A DNA stretch of 64,000 bases from Hymenobacter sp. 5317J-9 (GTDB taxonomy: Bacteria > Bacteroidota > Bacteroidia > Cytophagales > Hymenobacteraceae): the NCBI RefSeq assembly GCF_022921075.1, contig NZ_CP095050.1:4278001-4342000 (forward strand), read 5' to 3'. This document shows positions 8,623-16,564 of the stretch, piece after piece. The stretch's first letter is position 1. Each line of letters starts with the position of its first letter. The notes beneath the pieces were generated by a model. That model saw only the letters and a list, made by a program, of their open reading frames with translations, was not told where the DNA came from and searched no databases. The translations under genes were made by a program, and so were the position numbers.

Positions 8623-10164
8623 ATGATTGAATTCTATCTCAACGACCAGCCCGTTCGCACCAGCGAAGCCCCGGCCAGCGCCCTACTCGATTTCGTGCGC
8701 TACCATGAGCAGTTGAAGGGCACCAAAATCGGTTGCCGCGAGGGCGATTGCGGCGCCTGCACCGTGCTCGTGGGCGAGCTGAGCCCCGACGGCCAGACGG
8801 TGAACTACCAGAGCATGACCAGCTGCCTCACGCCGCTGGGCAACGCCCACGGCAAGCACATCGTGACGGTGGAGGGCATCAACGCGGCCGGCAGCCAGCT
8901 CACGCCCGTGCAGCAGGCCATCGTCGACGAGGGCGGCTCGCAGTGCGGCTTCTGCACGGTGGGCTTCGTGATGTCGCTGACCGGTCACAGCCTGAGCAGC
9001 GCGCCCGCCACCGAGCAAAGCACCATCGCAGCCATCGACGGCAACATCTGCCGCTGCACTGGCTACAAGAGCCTGGAGCGCGCCGCCGCCCGCCTCACCG
9101 CTGACCTGGCTGCCCGCCCCACTGAAAATGCGCTGGCCTGGCTGAGCGAGAAGCAGTTCGTGCCCGGCTACTTCGCCGACATGCCGGCCAAGCTCGCGAA
9201 GCTGCGCCCCGCCGCTACCCAAGCTGCTGAAGCTTCTGCCGCCGCATCTGCTACTGACGCGCCCCACGCAAAAGGTGGCAGCCAGGTGTCGACCTCGCCC
9301 AACGGCCACGCCCAAAACCAGAACGACCAGGGCCACGGCACGCCCGCGCCCTTCACGCACCCGCTCGTGGGCGGCGGCACTGATTTGCTGGTGCAGCGCC
9401 TCGAAGAGCTGCGCGAGCAGCCGGGCGTGCGCTTGGTGTTCGACCAGCCCGGCCGCCGCGGCATCCGCCGCGAAACCGGCGGGCGCGTGGTGCTGGGCGC
9501 CGCCACCACCGCCAGCCAGTTGCTCGAATCGGAGCTGATGCGCGGCCTGCTGCCCAACCTGCCGCAGTACCTGAAGCTGGTGAGCAGCACGCCCATCCGC
9601 AACATGGGCACGGTGGCCGGCAACTTCATCAACGGCTCGCCCATCGGCGACCTTACCATCATGTTCCTGGCCCTGGGCGCGTCCGTCACCCTGCTCGACG
9701 CGGCCGGCGCCACCCGCGAATTGGCCCTGCCCGACCTGTACCTGGGCTACAAAAAGCTGGCGAAAGCCGCCGACGAGCAGGTAACCGAAATCAGCTTCCC
9801 CACTCCCCTGCCCGGCGACTTCTTCCACTTCGAGAAAGTCTCCAAGCGCACCCACCTCGACATTGCCAGCGTGAACTCCGCCGCCTGGCTGCGCATGGAA
9901 AACGGCCTGATTTCGGCCGCCCGCGTCTCGGCCGGCGGCGTGGGCCCGGTGCCGCTGTACCTGGCCCGCACCAGCGAGTTCCTGGTGGGCCGCGAGTTGA
10001 CGGCCGAAACCCTGACCGCCGCCAACGAGGTGATGCAGGCCGAAATCAGCCCGATTTCCGACGTGCGCGGCACCGCCGACTACAAGCGGCTTTTGCTGCG
10101 CCAGCTGCTGTGGGCGCACTTCCTGCAGTTTGCGCCGGAGCTGGCGGTGGATGAATTGATTTAA
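8623..10164 (+). CDS. xdhA: Xanthine dehydrogenase small subunit ([2Fe-2S] and FAD domains)
   Basis: 513 residues. Residues 1-150 bind two [2Fe-2S] clusters: C38, C43, C46 and C68 for the plant-ferredoxin-like cluster, and C108, C111, C143 and C145 (CRC) for the helical one. An Ala/Pro-rich linker (about 160-245) leads to the FAD domain with VGGGTDLLVQ and the TPIRNMGTVAGNFINGSPIGD motif, ending in the CO-dehydrogenase flavoprotein C-terminal domain. It carries electrons from the molybdenum subunit (xdhB) to NAD. The usual direct xdhA-xdhB junction is interrupted by a 93-codon gene. The linker is longer than in typical two-subunit enzymes. Confidence 0.95.
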   Translation: MIEFYLNDQPVRTSEAPASALLDFVRYHEQLKGTKIGCREGDCGACTVLVGELSPDGQTVNYQSMTSCLTPLGNAHGKHIVTVEGINAAGSQLTPVQQAIVDEGGSQCGFCTVGFVMSLTGHSLSSAPATEQSTIAAIDGNICRCTGYKSLERAAARLTADLAARPTENALAWLSEKQFVPGYFADMPAKLAKLRPAATQAAEASAAASATDAPHAKGGSQVSTSPNGHAQNQNDQGHGTPAPFTHPLVGGGTDLLVQRLEELREQPGVRLVFDQPGRRGIRRETGGRVVLGAATTASQLLESELMRGLLPNLPQYLKLVSSTPIRNMGTVAGNFINGSPIGDLTIMFLALGASVTLLDAAGATRELALPDLYLGYKKLAKAADEQVTEISFPTPLPGDFFHFEKVSKRTHLDIASVNSAAWLRMENGLISAARVSAGGVGPVPLYLARTSEFLVGRELTAETLTAANEVMQAEISPISDVRGTADYKRLLLRQLLWAHFLQFAPELAVDELI

Positions 10165-10197
10165 CTGCTCGTACTAAGTATTTATCGTTTCCAGAGA

Positions 10198-10479
10198 ATG
10201 TCTTCTGAACTTGGGTATTTGCACGATGCAACGCTCACCTCGCTAGCCATTCAATGGCAGGAAGGCACCCTAACGATAAAAATAAACCTGTATGAAGACG
10301 TCAAGAATATAATCATTAAAAACCTGTCTTCCTTAACACTAACCCGAGATTTTAGCTGGGGAGAAAGTTTTCAGATTAATGAGTTTTTGATTGACCATAA
10401 CAGGATAAGAATTGAGCTGCAAAGTGGAGATGTAATCACCATAATTGGTGAGTTAGCAGAAACTGAAGTACCCAAATGA
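10198..10479 (+). CDS. Small protein of unknown function inserted between xdhA and xdhB
   Basis: 93 residues beginning MSSELGYLHDATLTSL and ending AETEVPK. It is mainly alternating beta-like strands (GTLTIKINLY, NRIRIELQSGDVITII) with no signal peptide. The opening 'HDATL-S' followed by strands resembles small orphan or immunity-like proteins that I cannot name with certainty. Base use is clearly AT-richer than both neighbours, which suggests transfer. Its stop overlaps the xdhB start (ATGA at 10476-10479), so xdhB translation may be coupled to it. No molybdenum-cofactor role can be read from the sequence. Confidence 0.75.
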   Translation: MSSELGYLHDATLTSLAIQWQEGTLTIKINLYEDVKNIIIKNLSSLTLTRDFSWGESFQINEFLIDHNRIRIELQSGDVITIIGELAETEVPK

Positions 10480-12767
10480 ACCACCTCGACCCCAACCGCC
10501 ACGTGCGCGGCGAATCGCAGTACCTCGACGACGTGCCTGTGCAGCAGGGCACGCTCTACGCGGCCGTGTTCGAAAGCCCGCTGGCCCATGGCGTGCTCCG
10601 CAGCCTCGATTTCAGCGCGGCGCTGACGGCGCCTGGTGTGGCGCGAGTGCTCACGGCGGCTGATATTCCCGGCGAAAACCAGATTGGCGGCATCGTGCCC
10701 GATGAGCCGCTGCTGGCCGAGGGCCATGTGCATTTCCGGGGGCAGCCGGTGGCGCTGGTGCTGGCCCGCACCGAGGCGCAGGCCCACGCCGCCCTCAAGC
10801 TCATCAAGGTCGAAATCGACCCGCTGCCCATCATCACCGACCCGCGGGTGGCGGCGGGCGAGGGCGAGTTCATCGTACCGCCGCGCACCTTCAAAATCGG
10901 TGATTCGGCAGCGGCCTGGGCGGCTTGCGCGCACGTATTTGAGGGCGTGGCCGAGAACGGCGGGCAGGAGCATTTGTACATCGAAACGCAGGGCGCCTAC
11001 GCCTTCCCTACTGAAATGGGCGGCGTGCGGATGATTTCCTCCACGCAGGGGCCGACGGCCGTGCAGCGCCACACGGCCGTGGTGCTGGGCCTGGGCATGC
11101 ACCAGGTGGAAGTGGACGTGACGCGCCTCGGCGGCGGGTTCGGCGGCAAGGAAGACCAGGCCACGCCCTGGGGCGCGCTGGCTGCCCTGGGTGCCTTCAT
11201 CACCAAGAAACCGGTGAAGCTGGTGCTCGACCGCATGGCCGACATGCGCATGACCGGCAAGCGCCACCCCTACTCGTCCGATTTCAAAATCGGCTTCGAC
11301 GCCGACCTGAAAATCGTGGCCTACGAAGTCACGTTCTTCCAGAATGCGGGGGCCGCCGCCGACCTCTCGCCGGCCGTGATGGAGCGCACGCTCTTCCACG
11401 CCACCAACGCCTATTTCGTGCCCAACGTGACGGCTACGGCCTTTTCGTGCCGTACCAACCTGCCGCCCAACACGGCTTTCCGGGGCTTCGGCGGGCCGCA
11501 GGGCATGTTCGTGATAGAATCGGCCCTGGCCAAGGCGGCCGAGGAGCTGGGCCTGCCCACCCACGAGCTACAGCGGCGCAACCTGCTGCGCGAGGGCGAC
11601 CTGTTCTCGTACCGGCAGGCGGCCGAAATGTGTCACGCCGAGCAGGCCTGGGACACGGCCGCCCGCGAGTTCGACCTGCCCGGCATGCGGGCCGAAGTCG
11701 AGCAGTTCAACCAAACCAATAAGCTGAAAAAGAAGGGCTTCGCGGTGATGCCCATCTGCTTCGGCATCTCGTTCACCAAAACACCCATGAACCAGACGCG
11801 GGCGCTGGTGCACATCTACTCCGACGGCTCGGTGGGCATCAGCACGGGCGCGGTGGAAATGGGCCAGGGCGTGAACACGAAAATCGCGCAGGTGGCGGCC
11901 CGCACGCTGGGCATCTCGATTGCGCGCATCAAAATTGAAACCACCAACACCACCCGCGTGGCCAATACCTCGCCCAGCGCCGCCAGCGCCACCGCCGACC
12001 TCAACGGCAAGGCCACCGAAATGGCCTGCGCCGCCCTGCGCAAGCGCCTGCTGGAACACGCCAGCACCGAGTACACGCTCAACTACGAGGGCCTCGAAAT
12101 CCACGACGAGCAGGTGCTGGCGGCAGGAGTGCCCGCCGATACCAACTGGGAGAAGCTGGTGTCGTCGGCCTTCTGGAAGCGCGTGGCCCTCACCGAAAAC
12201 GCCCACTACGCCACCCCCGACCTGCATTTCGACGCCACCGTGAACCAAGGCCACCCCTTCGCCTACCACGTGTACGGCACGGCCCTCACCAGCGTGACGG
12301 TGGACTGCCTGCGCGGCACCTACACCGTGGATGCCCTGCGCATTGCCCACGACTTCGGCCAGAGCTTCAATGAAGTCATCGACCGGGGCCAGATTGAGGG
12401 CGGCGCGGTGCAGGGCATCGGCTGGATGACCATGGAAGAAGTGGCCTACAACGCCGAGGGCCGCCTGCTCAGCAACTCGCTCAACAGCTACAAAATCCCC
12501 GACATTTACGCCGCCCCCCGGGTGCTGGACGTGCATTTCCTCGACACGCCGGGCCACCCCAAGGCCATCCTGCGCTCCAAGGCCGTGGGCGAGCCGCCGC
12601 TCATGTACGGCATCGGCACCTACTTCGCCCTGCGCGACGCAGTGCGGGCCTTCCAGGGCCACACCGCGCTGCCGTTTTCCGCGCCGATGACGCCGGAAAA
12701 GGTGCTGGTGAGCTTGTACCCGGAGTTTGTGGGGGCAAGCGAGGCTGCTGCAGTGGCGCGGGGTTAG
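10476..12767 (+). CDS. xdhB: Xanthine dehydrogenase molybdopterin-binding large subunit
   Basis: 763 residues. The N-terminus HVRGESQYLDDVPVQQGTLY is the normal start of the a/b hammerhead domain. Molybdopterin and active-site motifs are present: LGGGFGGKEDQ, FRGFGGPQG (substrate-orienting Arg), GAVEMGQGVNTK, and near the C-terminus AVGEPPLMYGIG, whose Glu is the catalytic base in this family. With XdhA it oxidises hypoxanthine and xanthine to urate in the cytosol; XdhC (29187-30191) would insert the sulfurated cofactor. The start overlaps the preceding small gene by 4 nt. The C-terminal APMTPEKVLVSLYPEF is echoed about 830 bp downstream. Confidence 0.95.
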   Translation: MNHLDPNRHVRGESQYLDDVPVQQGTLYAAVFESPLAHGVLRSLDFSAALTAPGVARVLTAADIPGENQIGGIVPDEPLLAEGHVHFRGQPVALVLARTEAQAHAALKLIKVEIDPLPIITDPRVAAGEGEFIVPPRTFKIGDSAAAWAACAHVFEGVAENGGQEHLYIETQGAYAFPTEMGGVRMISSTQGPTAVQRHTAVVLGLGMHQVEVDVTRLGGGFGGKEDQATPWGALAALGAFITKKPVKLVLDRMADMRMTGKRHPYSSDFKIGFDADLKIVAYEVTFFQNAGAAADLSPAVMERTLFHATNAYFVPNVTATAFSCRTNLPPNTAFRGFGGPQGMFVIESALAKAAEELGLPTHELQRRNLLREGDLFSYRQAAEMCHAEQAWDTAAREFDLPGMRAEVEQFNQTNKLKKKGFAVMPICFGISFTKTPMNQTRALVHIYSDGSVGISTGAVEMGQGVNTKIAQVAARTLGISIARIKIETTNTTRVANTSPSAASATADLNGKATEMACAALRKRLLEHASTEYTLNYEGLEIHDEQVLAAGVPADTNWEKLVSSAFWKRVALTENAHYATPDLHFDATVNQGHPFAYHVYGTALTSVTVDCLRGTYTVDALRIAHDFGQSFNEVIDRGQIEGGAVQGIGWMTMEEVAYNAEGRLLSNSLNSYKIPDIYAAPRVLDVHFLDTPGHPKAILRSKAVGEPPLMYGIGTYFALRDAVRAFQGHTALPFSAPMTPEKVLVSLYPEFVGASEAAAVARG

Positions 12768-12787
12768 GGGGTTGTGTATGGCCGAAC

Positions 12788-12816
12788 TTCCTGCAATCTT
12801 TCCACCATTGCAGGAA
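12788..12816 (+). terminator. Hairpin after xdhB, possible terminator
   Basis: TTCCTGCAAT and ATTGCAGGAA form a perfect 10-bp stem around a 9-nt loop, 20 bp after the xdhB stop. No U-tract follows, so factor-independent termination is uncertain. Confidence 0.45.
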
Positions 12817-12869
12817 ATGGAAATGTCGCGTCCAGTTGTCTCCGACTTAAACGTTAAACGATAGTTGAT

Positions 12870-13307
12870 ATGAAGTCATCGAAAAAACGCAACTATGAAA
12901 TGTGGGCAGCTTATGTGTGGTGGTTATCACTAGCCATAAGTTCGACATTTGGCTACTTGACGCAAAGCGGAGTATTTGATAAGAACCTAGAGAAGCCAGC
13001 GTCGCCAGTAGTTCTATTCTTCTTTCACCTCATGATGGCTGGATTTGGCTACCTTGTTTGGAAGGGTTATCGCTGGGCCAAGATGCTTATGTTGGTTGCG
13101 CTTATTTACGGAGTAGGAGCAGCCATCTACAATTTTTCTAAAGGCCAGGGTATGGTTCTTCTGCATAGCCCGGCGGGTAACCATACAGTTGTTCAATGGG
13201 TTCTAGCCTTAGTAACCGCGACGCTATTGGCATTCAGCTTCATTAGAACAAGGTCAGATGAAATCGCACCTGATTTATCAATACCTGACCTTCCTGCTTC
13301 AAGCTAA
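12870..13307 (+). CDS. Four-helix membrane protein, unknown function
   Basis: 145 residues with four hydrophobic segments: about 11-32 (MWAAYVWWLSLAISSTFGYL), 47-65 (VLFFFHLMMAGFGYLVW), 71-90 (AKMLMLVALIYGVGAAIY) and 108-128 (VVQWVLALVTATLLAFSFI), with short loops and a charged C-terminal tail. This four-helix layout is shared by many small bacterial membrane proteins of unknown role; no motif identifies it. Base use is AT-richer than the surrounding genes, like 10198-10479, so it may be a transferred gene. It has its own strong terminator 55 bp downstream. Confidence 0.75.
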   Translation: MKSSKKRNYEMWAAYVWWLSLAISSTFGYLTQSGVFDKNLEKPASPVVLFFFHLMMAGFGYLVWKGYRWAKMLMLVALIYGVGAAIYNFSKGQGMVLLHSPAGNHTVVQWVLALVTATLLAFSFIRTRSDEIAPDLSIPDLPASS

Positions 13308-13361
13308 TACAATCATGGCGTAAGTAGGTAAACGTTTGTAATCTGGCCAAATGCATGAAAA

Positions 13362-13390
13362 GAGGCTGAAGCTCCCGTAGCTTCAGCCTC
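13362..13390 (+). terminator. Rho-independent terminator
   Basis: GAGGCTGAAGCT pairs perfectly (12 bp) with AGCTTCAGCCTC around a 5-nt loop, followed by TTTCAGTTTC. It ends the transcript of the membrane gene at 12870-13307. Confidence 0.8.
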
Positions 13391-13487
13391 TTTCAGTTTC
13401 TGCCGCAGCTCAGGGCTTTGGGTAAGGGGTTGGGCGGGCGCGGGCCGGGGCGGCGATGGGGCACGGGGCGAGCTTCTCAATGCCACC

Positions 13488-13558
13488 CGCCGTTTTCTTT
13501 TGCCGCACCTATGACGCCGGAAAGGGTTTTCGTACTTTTGCACCCCGATTTTTACAAC
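13488..13558 (+). pseudogene. Sequence resembling the 3' end of xdhB
   Basis: Read in frame, this stretch gives PFSFAAPMTPERVFVLLHPDF, very close to the xdhB C-terminus PFSAPMTPEKVLVSLYPEF; the DNA also matches (ccgttttc ... atgacgccggaaa-gg). It may be a relic of a duplicated or displaced xdhB tail, or a remnant of an insertion event that put the AT-rich membrane gene between the two copies. The upstream part of this frame shows no convincing xdhB match. Confidence 0.45.
13533..13540 (+). promoter_or_regulatory. Bacteroidota -7 promoter box
   Basis: TACTTTTG matches TAnnTTTG exactly and lies 30 bp before the GTG start at 13571. No -33 TTG lies at the usual spacing, so confidence is moderate. 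Confidence 0.45.
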
Positions 13559-13570
13559 CCTATCCGTTCC

Positions 13571-14068
13571 GTGCAACTTACCCGTTCTATTCCCCTCGGC
13601 ACCCACGTGCAAGGCTTCCTGATTTATGCGGCTGGCGACACTGCCGCCGCGCTGTTGCTGCATCAGTTTAGCTGGCTGCGGCTGCTGGGTATGGCCCTGG
13701 TGGGCGGCCTGCTCTACTCCACGGAGGTGCCGGCCTACTTCCGCTGGCTCGATGCGCGGGTGCCGGTGCGCCCCAGTAGCGGCCAGCTGCGCAAAACCAG
13801 CCGTGCGGCCCTCACCCTGCTCTACTTCAACCCGCTCTGGATTGCCCGGCACTACGTGTTTCTGGGCGTGTTCGGCGGGGCGGCCGAAACGCTGTCGCTG
13901 GCGCTGCTGCCCGTGGCCGGCCGCTCCTTCCTGCTGAACGCGCCGGTGTCGCTGGCGGCCAATTACTACATTCAGAACCGCGTAACAACCGGCCGGCGCT
14001 TCATGGTCAGCGCCGTATTTTCGGGCATCATGGCCGTGTCATATGCCCTAAGCGCGGCCTGGCTGTAG
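13571..14068 (+). CDS. Integral membrane protein, possibly distant Mpv17/PMP22-like
   Basis: 165 residues from GTG 13571. I prefer this start to ATG 13511, because the latter precedes a good -7 box and its codons look like a relic of the xdhB tail. Several hydrophobic segments are seen: THVQGFLIYAAGDTAAALLL, WLRLLGMALVGGLLYSTEV, and a C-terminal VSAVFSGIMAVSYALSAAW. The order GxxxYxxGD ... P..F.WLD ... NPLWIARHY ... N-x-x-IQNR ... S resembles the Mpv17/PMP22 layout (GD-xx-Q, P..H-WY..LD, NF..VP..R). The match is weak and from memory of the family pattern, so treat it as a hint. No function is assigned. Confidence 0.65.
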   Translation: MQLTRSIPLGTHVQGFLIYAAGDTAAALLLHQFSWLRLLGMALVGGLLYSTEVPAYFRWLDARVPVRPSSGQLRKTSRAALTLLYFNPLWIARHYVFLGVFGGAAETLSLALLPVAGRSFLLNAPVSLAANYYIQNRVTTGRRFMVSAVFSGIMAVSYALSAAWL

Positions 14069-14133
14069 CCTAGGGGCGTCCGTTATCTGCTCTGCTCTAC
14101 TCGAGTAGCTGGGCATAATTAATCGACTATTCT

Positions 14134-14222
14134 GGTCCGACCGCCCAAGGCGGTCCGACCGGTTGTGGTGAGAACAAATCGGTGGTGCTTCAACCGGTCG
14201 GACCGCCTAGGGCGGTCGGACC
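14134..14222. repeat. Inverted repeat, family C
   Basis: Arms 14134-14164 and 14192-14222 (31 bp, one mismatch), made of CGGTCCGACC/GGTCGGACCG modules; each arm contains its own small palindrome. It lies between convergent genes and may serve both as terminator and as a REP-like element. Only one copy is in the window. Confidence 0.82.
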
Positions 14223-14277
14223 GGCAGCGCCTGCTCCGTACGCTTGTTTCTGCCCGACTACTTACTACTTGCAAGCA

Positions 14278-15927
14278 TCAGCGGACTTTGGCAGCCGACT
14301 TTACCTCGTATAACACCTTGCCGCCTACCATCGTCAGCTCGCTCACCGTGGCGGGCAAGGCGGGCGGCGGCACCGTGAAAATATCCTGCGAGAGCACCGC
14401 CAAATCGGCCAGCTTGCCCGGCGCTAAGGTGCCTTTTTGCTGCTCCTGAAACTCGGCGTAGGCCGCGCCGGCCGTGTAGGCCCGTACGGCCTGTTCGCGG
14501 GTGAGGGCTTCTTTGGGGTCGGCCAGGGTGGTAGCAAACCAGATGTTGAGGAAGGGGTTCATCGGGCCATCGGAACCCAGGGCGAAGGGAATGCCGCTTT
14601 CCAGCAGCGAGCGGAAGGCGCCGTGCAGGCTGGCCGGTGCGCCGTGCTGCGGGTCGATGGCAGCGTTGATGAAATGTGAGGGATTTTGCACAATGACAAC
14701 GCCCAGGGCTTTGGCGCGGGGCTGCAGTTCGGGGCCCACGCCGTCGCCGTGTTCAAAACGCACGCGTTTCGCGCGCCACGTGGCATCGTCGGCCAGCTCG
14801 TGCATGAGGCGCAGGACTAGGCTGGCGGTGCTGTCGCCGGAAACGTGCAGCATCAGCGGCTGGGAAGTTTGCAGGGCGGTGCGTAGTACTTGGCGCACGG
14901 TATCGGGCGGCAAGTTGAGGCGGCCGTACCAACCGGGGCGGCCGGCATAGGCGTGGCGCATCAGGGCACCACCATCCAGCGGCGTGGCATCCAGAATGTA
15001 TTTCACTCCTTCCACGCGGGCCAGCGGCACGGGGTTCGTATCCACGGCGGCCCATTCGCGGCGATTGAAGCCGTAGGCCGTCGTCATTGGAAAGGGAATG
15101 ATGCGCTGGCGGATGGGCAATGCGGCGGCCCGCACCACGCGCAGGGTTTGGTCGGGCGGCAGCGCGTCGGCCATGCTTTGCACGCTGGTGATGCCGAAGC
15201 GCACGGCAGCCGCGCCATAGCCGCGCAGCAGGCGCGTCCAGACGGAATCGGGCTGCTGGCCGTGCAGGGCGCGGCGCGGGGCCCAGTCGGCGTATTCGCT
15301 GAGCAGGCCGGTGGGGGCGCCGCCGTCGGGCGTCCGCTCCAAGGTTCCCCCCAGCGGATTGGCCGCAGCGTCGGTGATGCCCAACCGCTGCAGAGCCAGG
15401 CTGTTTACCACGCTGCCGTGGCCCCAGGGTGTGCGCAGCAGCACCGGGTGTTTGGGGGCCACGCGGTCGAGGTCATAGCGGCGCAGCTGTGGGTCTTGCA
15501 GCGCCAGCAGCCCTACTTCGCCCTCCAGCCAGGTGCCAGGCGGTACGCGGAGGGCCAGCGCGGCCAGGGTGTCGAGCACCTGGGCCGAGCTGGGGCCAGG
15601 TATCATGGACGCCTGCGGAAAGTCGAAGAAGTGGCCCAGCGGATGCCCCGGCGGCAGGTGCGTATGGGCGTCGTTGAAGCCCGGCACCACGGTGCGGCCG
15701 CGCAGCTCGATGCGGCGCGTGCGGGGACCAGCGAGTTTGCTGATGGCCGCCGTGCTACCCACGGCCACGATTTTATCGCCGCGCACCGCCAGCGCCTGCG
15801 CGTAGGGATGCGCCAAATCGGCGGTGAATATTTTGCCCCCCAGCAGCACTACATCGGGCGGGGGCGCCTGGGCCCATGAGCGTCCGGCAAAAAACAGCAC
15901 CAAGCCAATGGTGAGCAACGATTTCAT
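14278..15927 (-). CDS. Secreted YtcJ-like amidohydrolase
   Basis: 549 residues from ATG 15925-15927, giving a clear signal peptide (KSLLTIGLVLFFAGRSWAQ). The amidohydrolase-3 fold is seen: VVLLGGKIFTAD and the small beta-sandwich, PGFNDAHTHL (metal-binding HxH), VKYILDATPLDGG, then LHVSGD, VRFEHGDGV, LGSDGPMNPF (late Asp ligand) and TLAPGKLADLAVLSQDIF. Enzymes of this group hydrolyse amide or imide bonds in small molecules; substrates are mostly unknown. Export is less usual for the family. The start lies in a very AT-rich stretch shared with the divergent gene at 16073. A role in nitrogen use beside purine breakdown is possible but unproven. Confidence 0.88.
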   Translation of the reverse strand: MKSLLTIGLVLFFAGRSWAQAPPPDVVLLGGKIFTADLAHPYAQALAVRGDKIVAVGSTAAISKLAGPRTRRIELRGRTVVPGFNDAHTHLPPGHPLGHFFDFPQASMIPGPSSAQVLDTLAALALRVPPGTWLEGEVGLLALQDPQLRRYDLDRVAPKHPVLLRTPWGHGSVVNSLALQRLGITDAAANPLGGTLERTPDGGAPTGLLSEYADWAPRRALHGQQPDSVWTRLLRGYGAAAVRFGITSVQSMADALPPDQTLRVVRAAALPIRQRIIPFPMTTAYGFNRREWAAVDTNPVPLARVEGVKYILDATPLDGGALMRHAYAGRPGWYGRLNLPPDTVRQVLRTALQTSQPLMLHVSGDSTASLVLRLMHELADDATWRAKRVRFEHGDGVGPELQPRAKALGVVIVQNPSHFINAAIDPQHGAPASLHGAFRSLLESGIPFALGSDGPMNPFLNIWFATTLADPKEALTREQAVRAYTAGAAYAEFQEQQKGTLAPGKLADLAVLSQDIFTVPPPALPATVSELTMVGGKVLYEVKSAAKVR

Positions 15928-15957
15928 GCAGCTTTTGAATAGACCAATAAGAATCGA

Positions 15958-15965
15958 CAAATTTA
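15958..15965 (-). promoter_or_regulatory. -7 promoter box for the amidohydrolase gene
   Basis: CAAATTTA on the plus strand is TAAATTTG on the minus strand, an exact TAnnTTTG match 31 bp before the ATG. It lies in an AT-rich divergent spacer. Confidence 0.5.
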
Positions 15966-15997
15966 TATAACTATCATCATTATAGTTAATAATTTAT

Positions 15998-16005
15998 TAA
16001 GTTTG
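15998..16005 (+). promoter_or_regulatory. -7 promoter box for the gene at 16073
   Basis: TAAGTTTG, an exact TAnnTTTG match, 68 bp before the ATG at 16073. The 36 bp between it and the opposing box are almost pure A/T. Confidence 0.5.
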
Positions 16006-16072
16006 CCTCAGTACCCAGCGCCGTGTTTCATGCAGTAACCCGGCCTTCACCCCCATCAATTTCATTTTATTT

Positions 16073-16543
16073 ATGTCAACTTCTCCTACGCGCCTGCGGC
16101 TTGGCCACCTCGCAACTCTGACTTTCCTGGTACTTGGCGCATTGCTGAGCTCGCCGGTTAGCGCCCAACAGGCGCCGGCGCGCGCAATGGCCACCACCGG
16201 CCAAACCGTATGGGTTATTGTGAACCGGGTGAAGGCCGACAAGCGCGCGCAGTTCGAGCGGTTTGTCAATGAAATCTTCTGGCCGTCGGCGGCCAAAGTG
16301 GGCGCCACCGACCAAAATGCCTTCCGCCACACGCGCGTCCTCAACCCAACCAAGCCCAGCCCCGATGGCACCTACGCCTACCTCTTCATCATGGACCCGG
16401 TGCAAAAAGGCGTGAGCTACGACATCGAAGGCCTGCTGAAGAAGGCCTTCGGCAACGAGAAAGCCGCCGAATACAACAAGCTTTTTACTGAGAGCTTGGC
16501 CGGCGAACAAATAACGTACGTCAGCACCCAAAGCAAATACTAG
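16073..16543 (+). CDS. Small secreted protein, likely ferredoxin-like (NIPSNAP/ABM type) fold
   Basis: 156 residues with a signal peptide ending at SPVSAQQ (about residue 31). The mature part begins TVWVIVNRVKADKRAQFERFVNEIFWP, then has a second strand-helix unit (YAYLFIMDPVQKG..YDIEGLLKKAFG). That beta-alpha-beta pattern, with 'V..VKADKR..FE.FV', is typical of dimeric alpha/beta-barrel domains such as NIPSNAP or ABM proteins. Function is unknown. It is divergent from the amidohydrolase and convergent with the GH3 gene, only 21 bp apart, with no evident terminator between. Confidence 0.75.
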   Translation: MSTSPTRLRLGHLATLTFLVLGALLSSPVSAQQAPARAMATTGQTVWVIVNRVKADKRAQFERFVNEIFWPSAAKVGATDQNAFRHTRVLNPTKPSPDGTYAYLFIMDPVQKGVSYDIEGLLKKAFGNEKAAEYNKLFTESLAGEQITYVSTQSKY

Positions 16544-16564
16544 TGCCTGGCGTACGGCTCTGAG

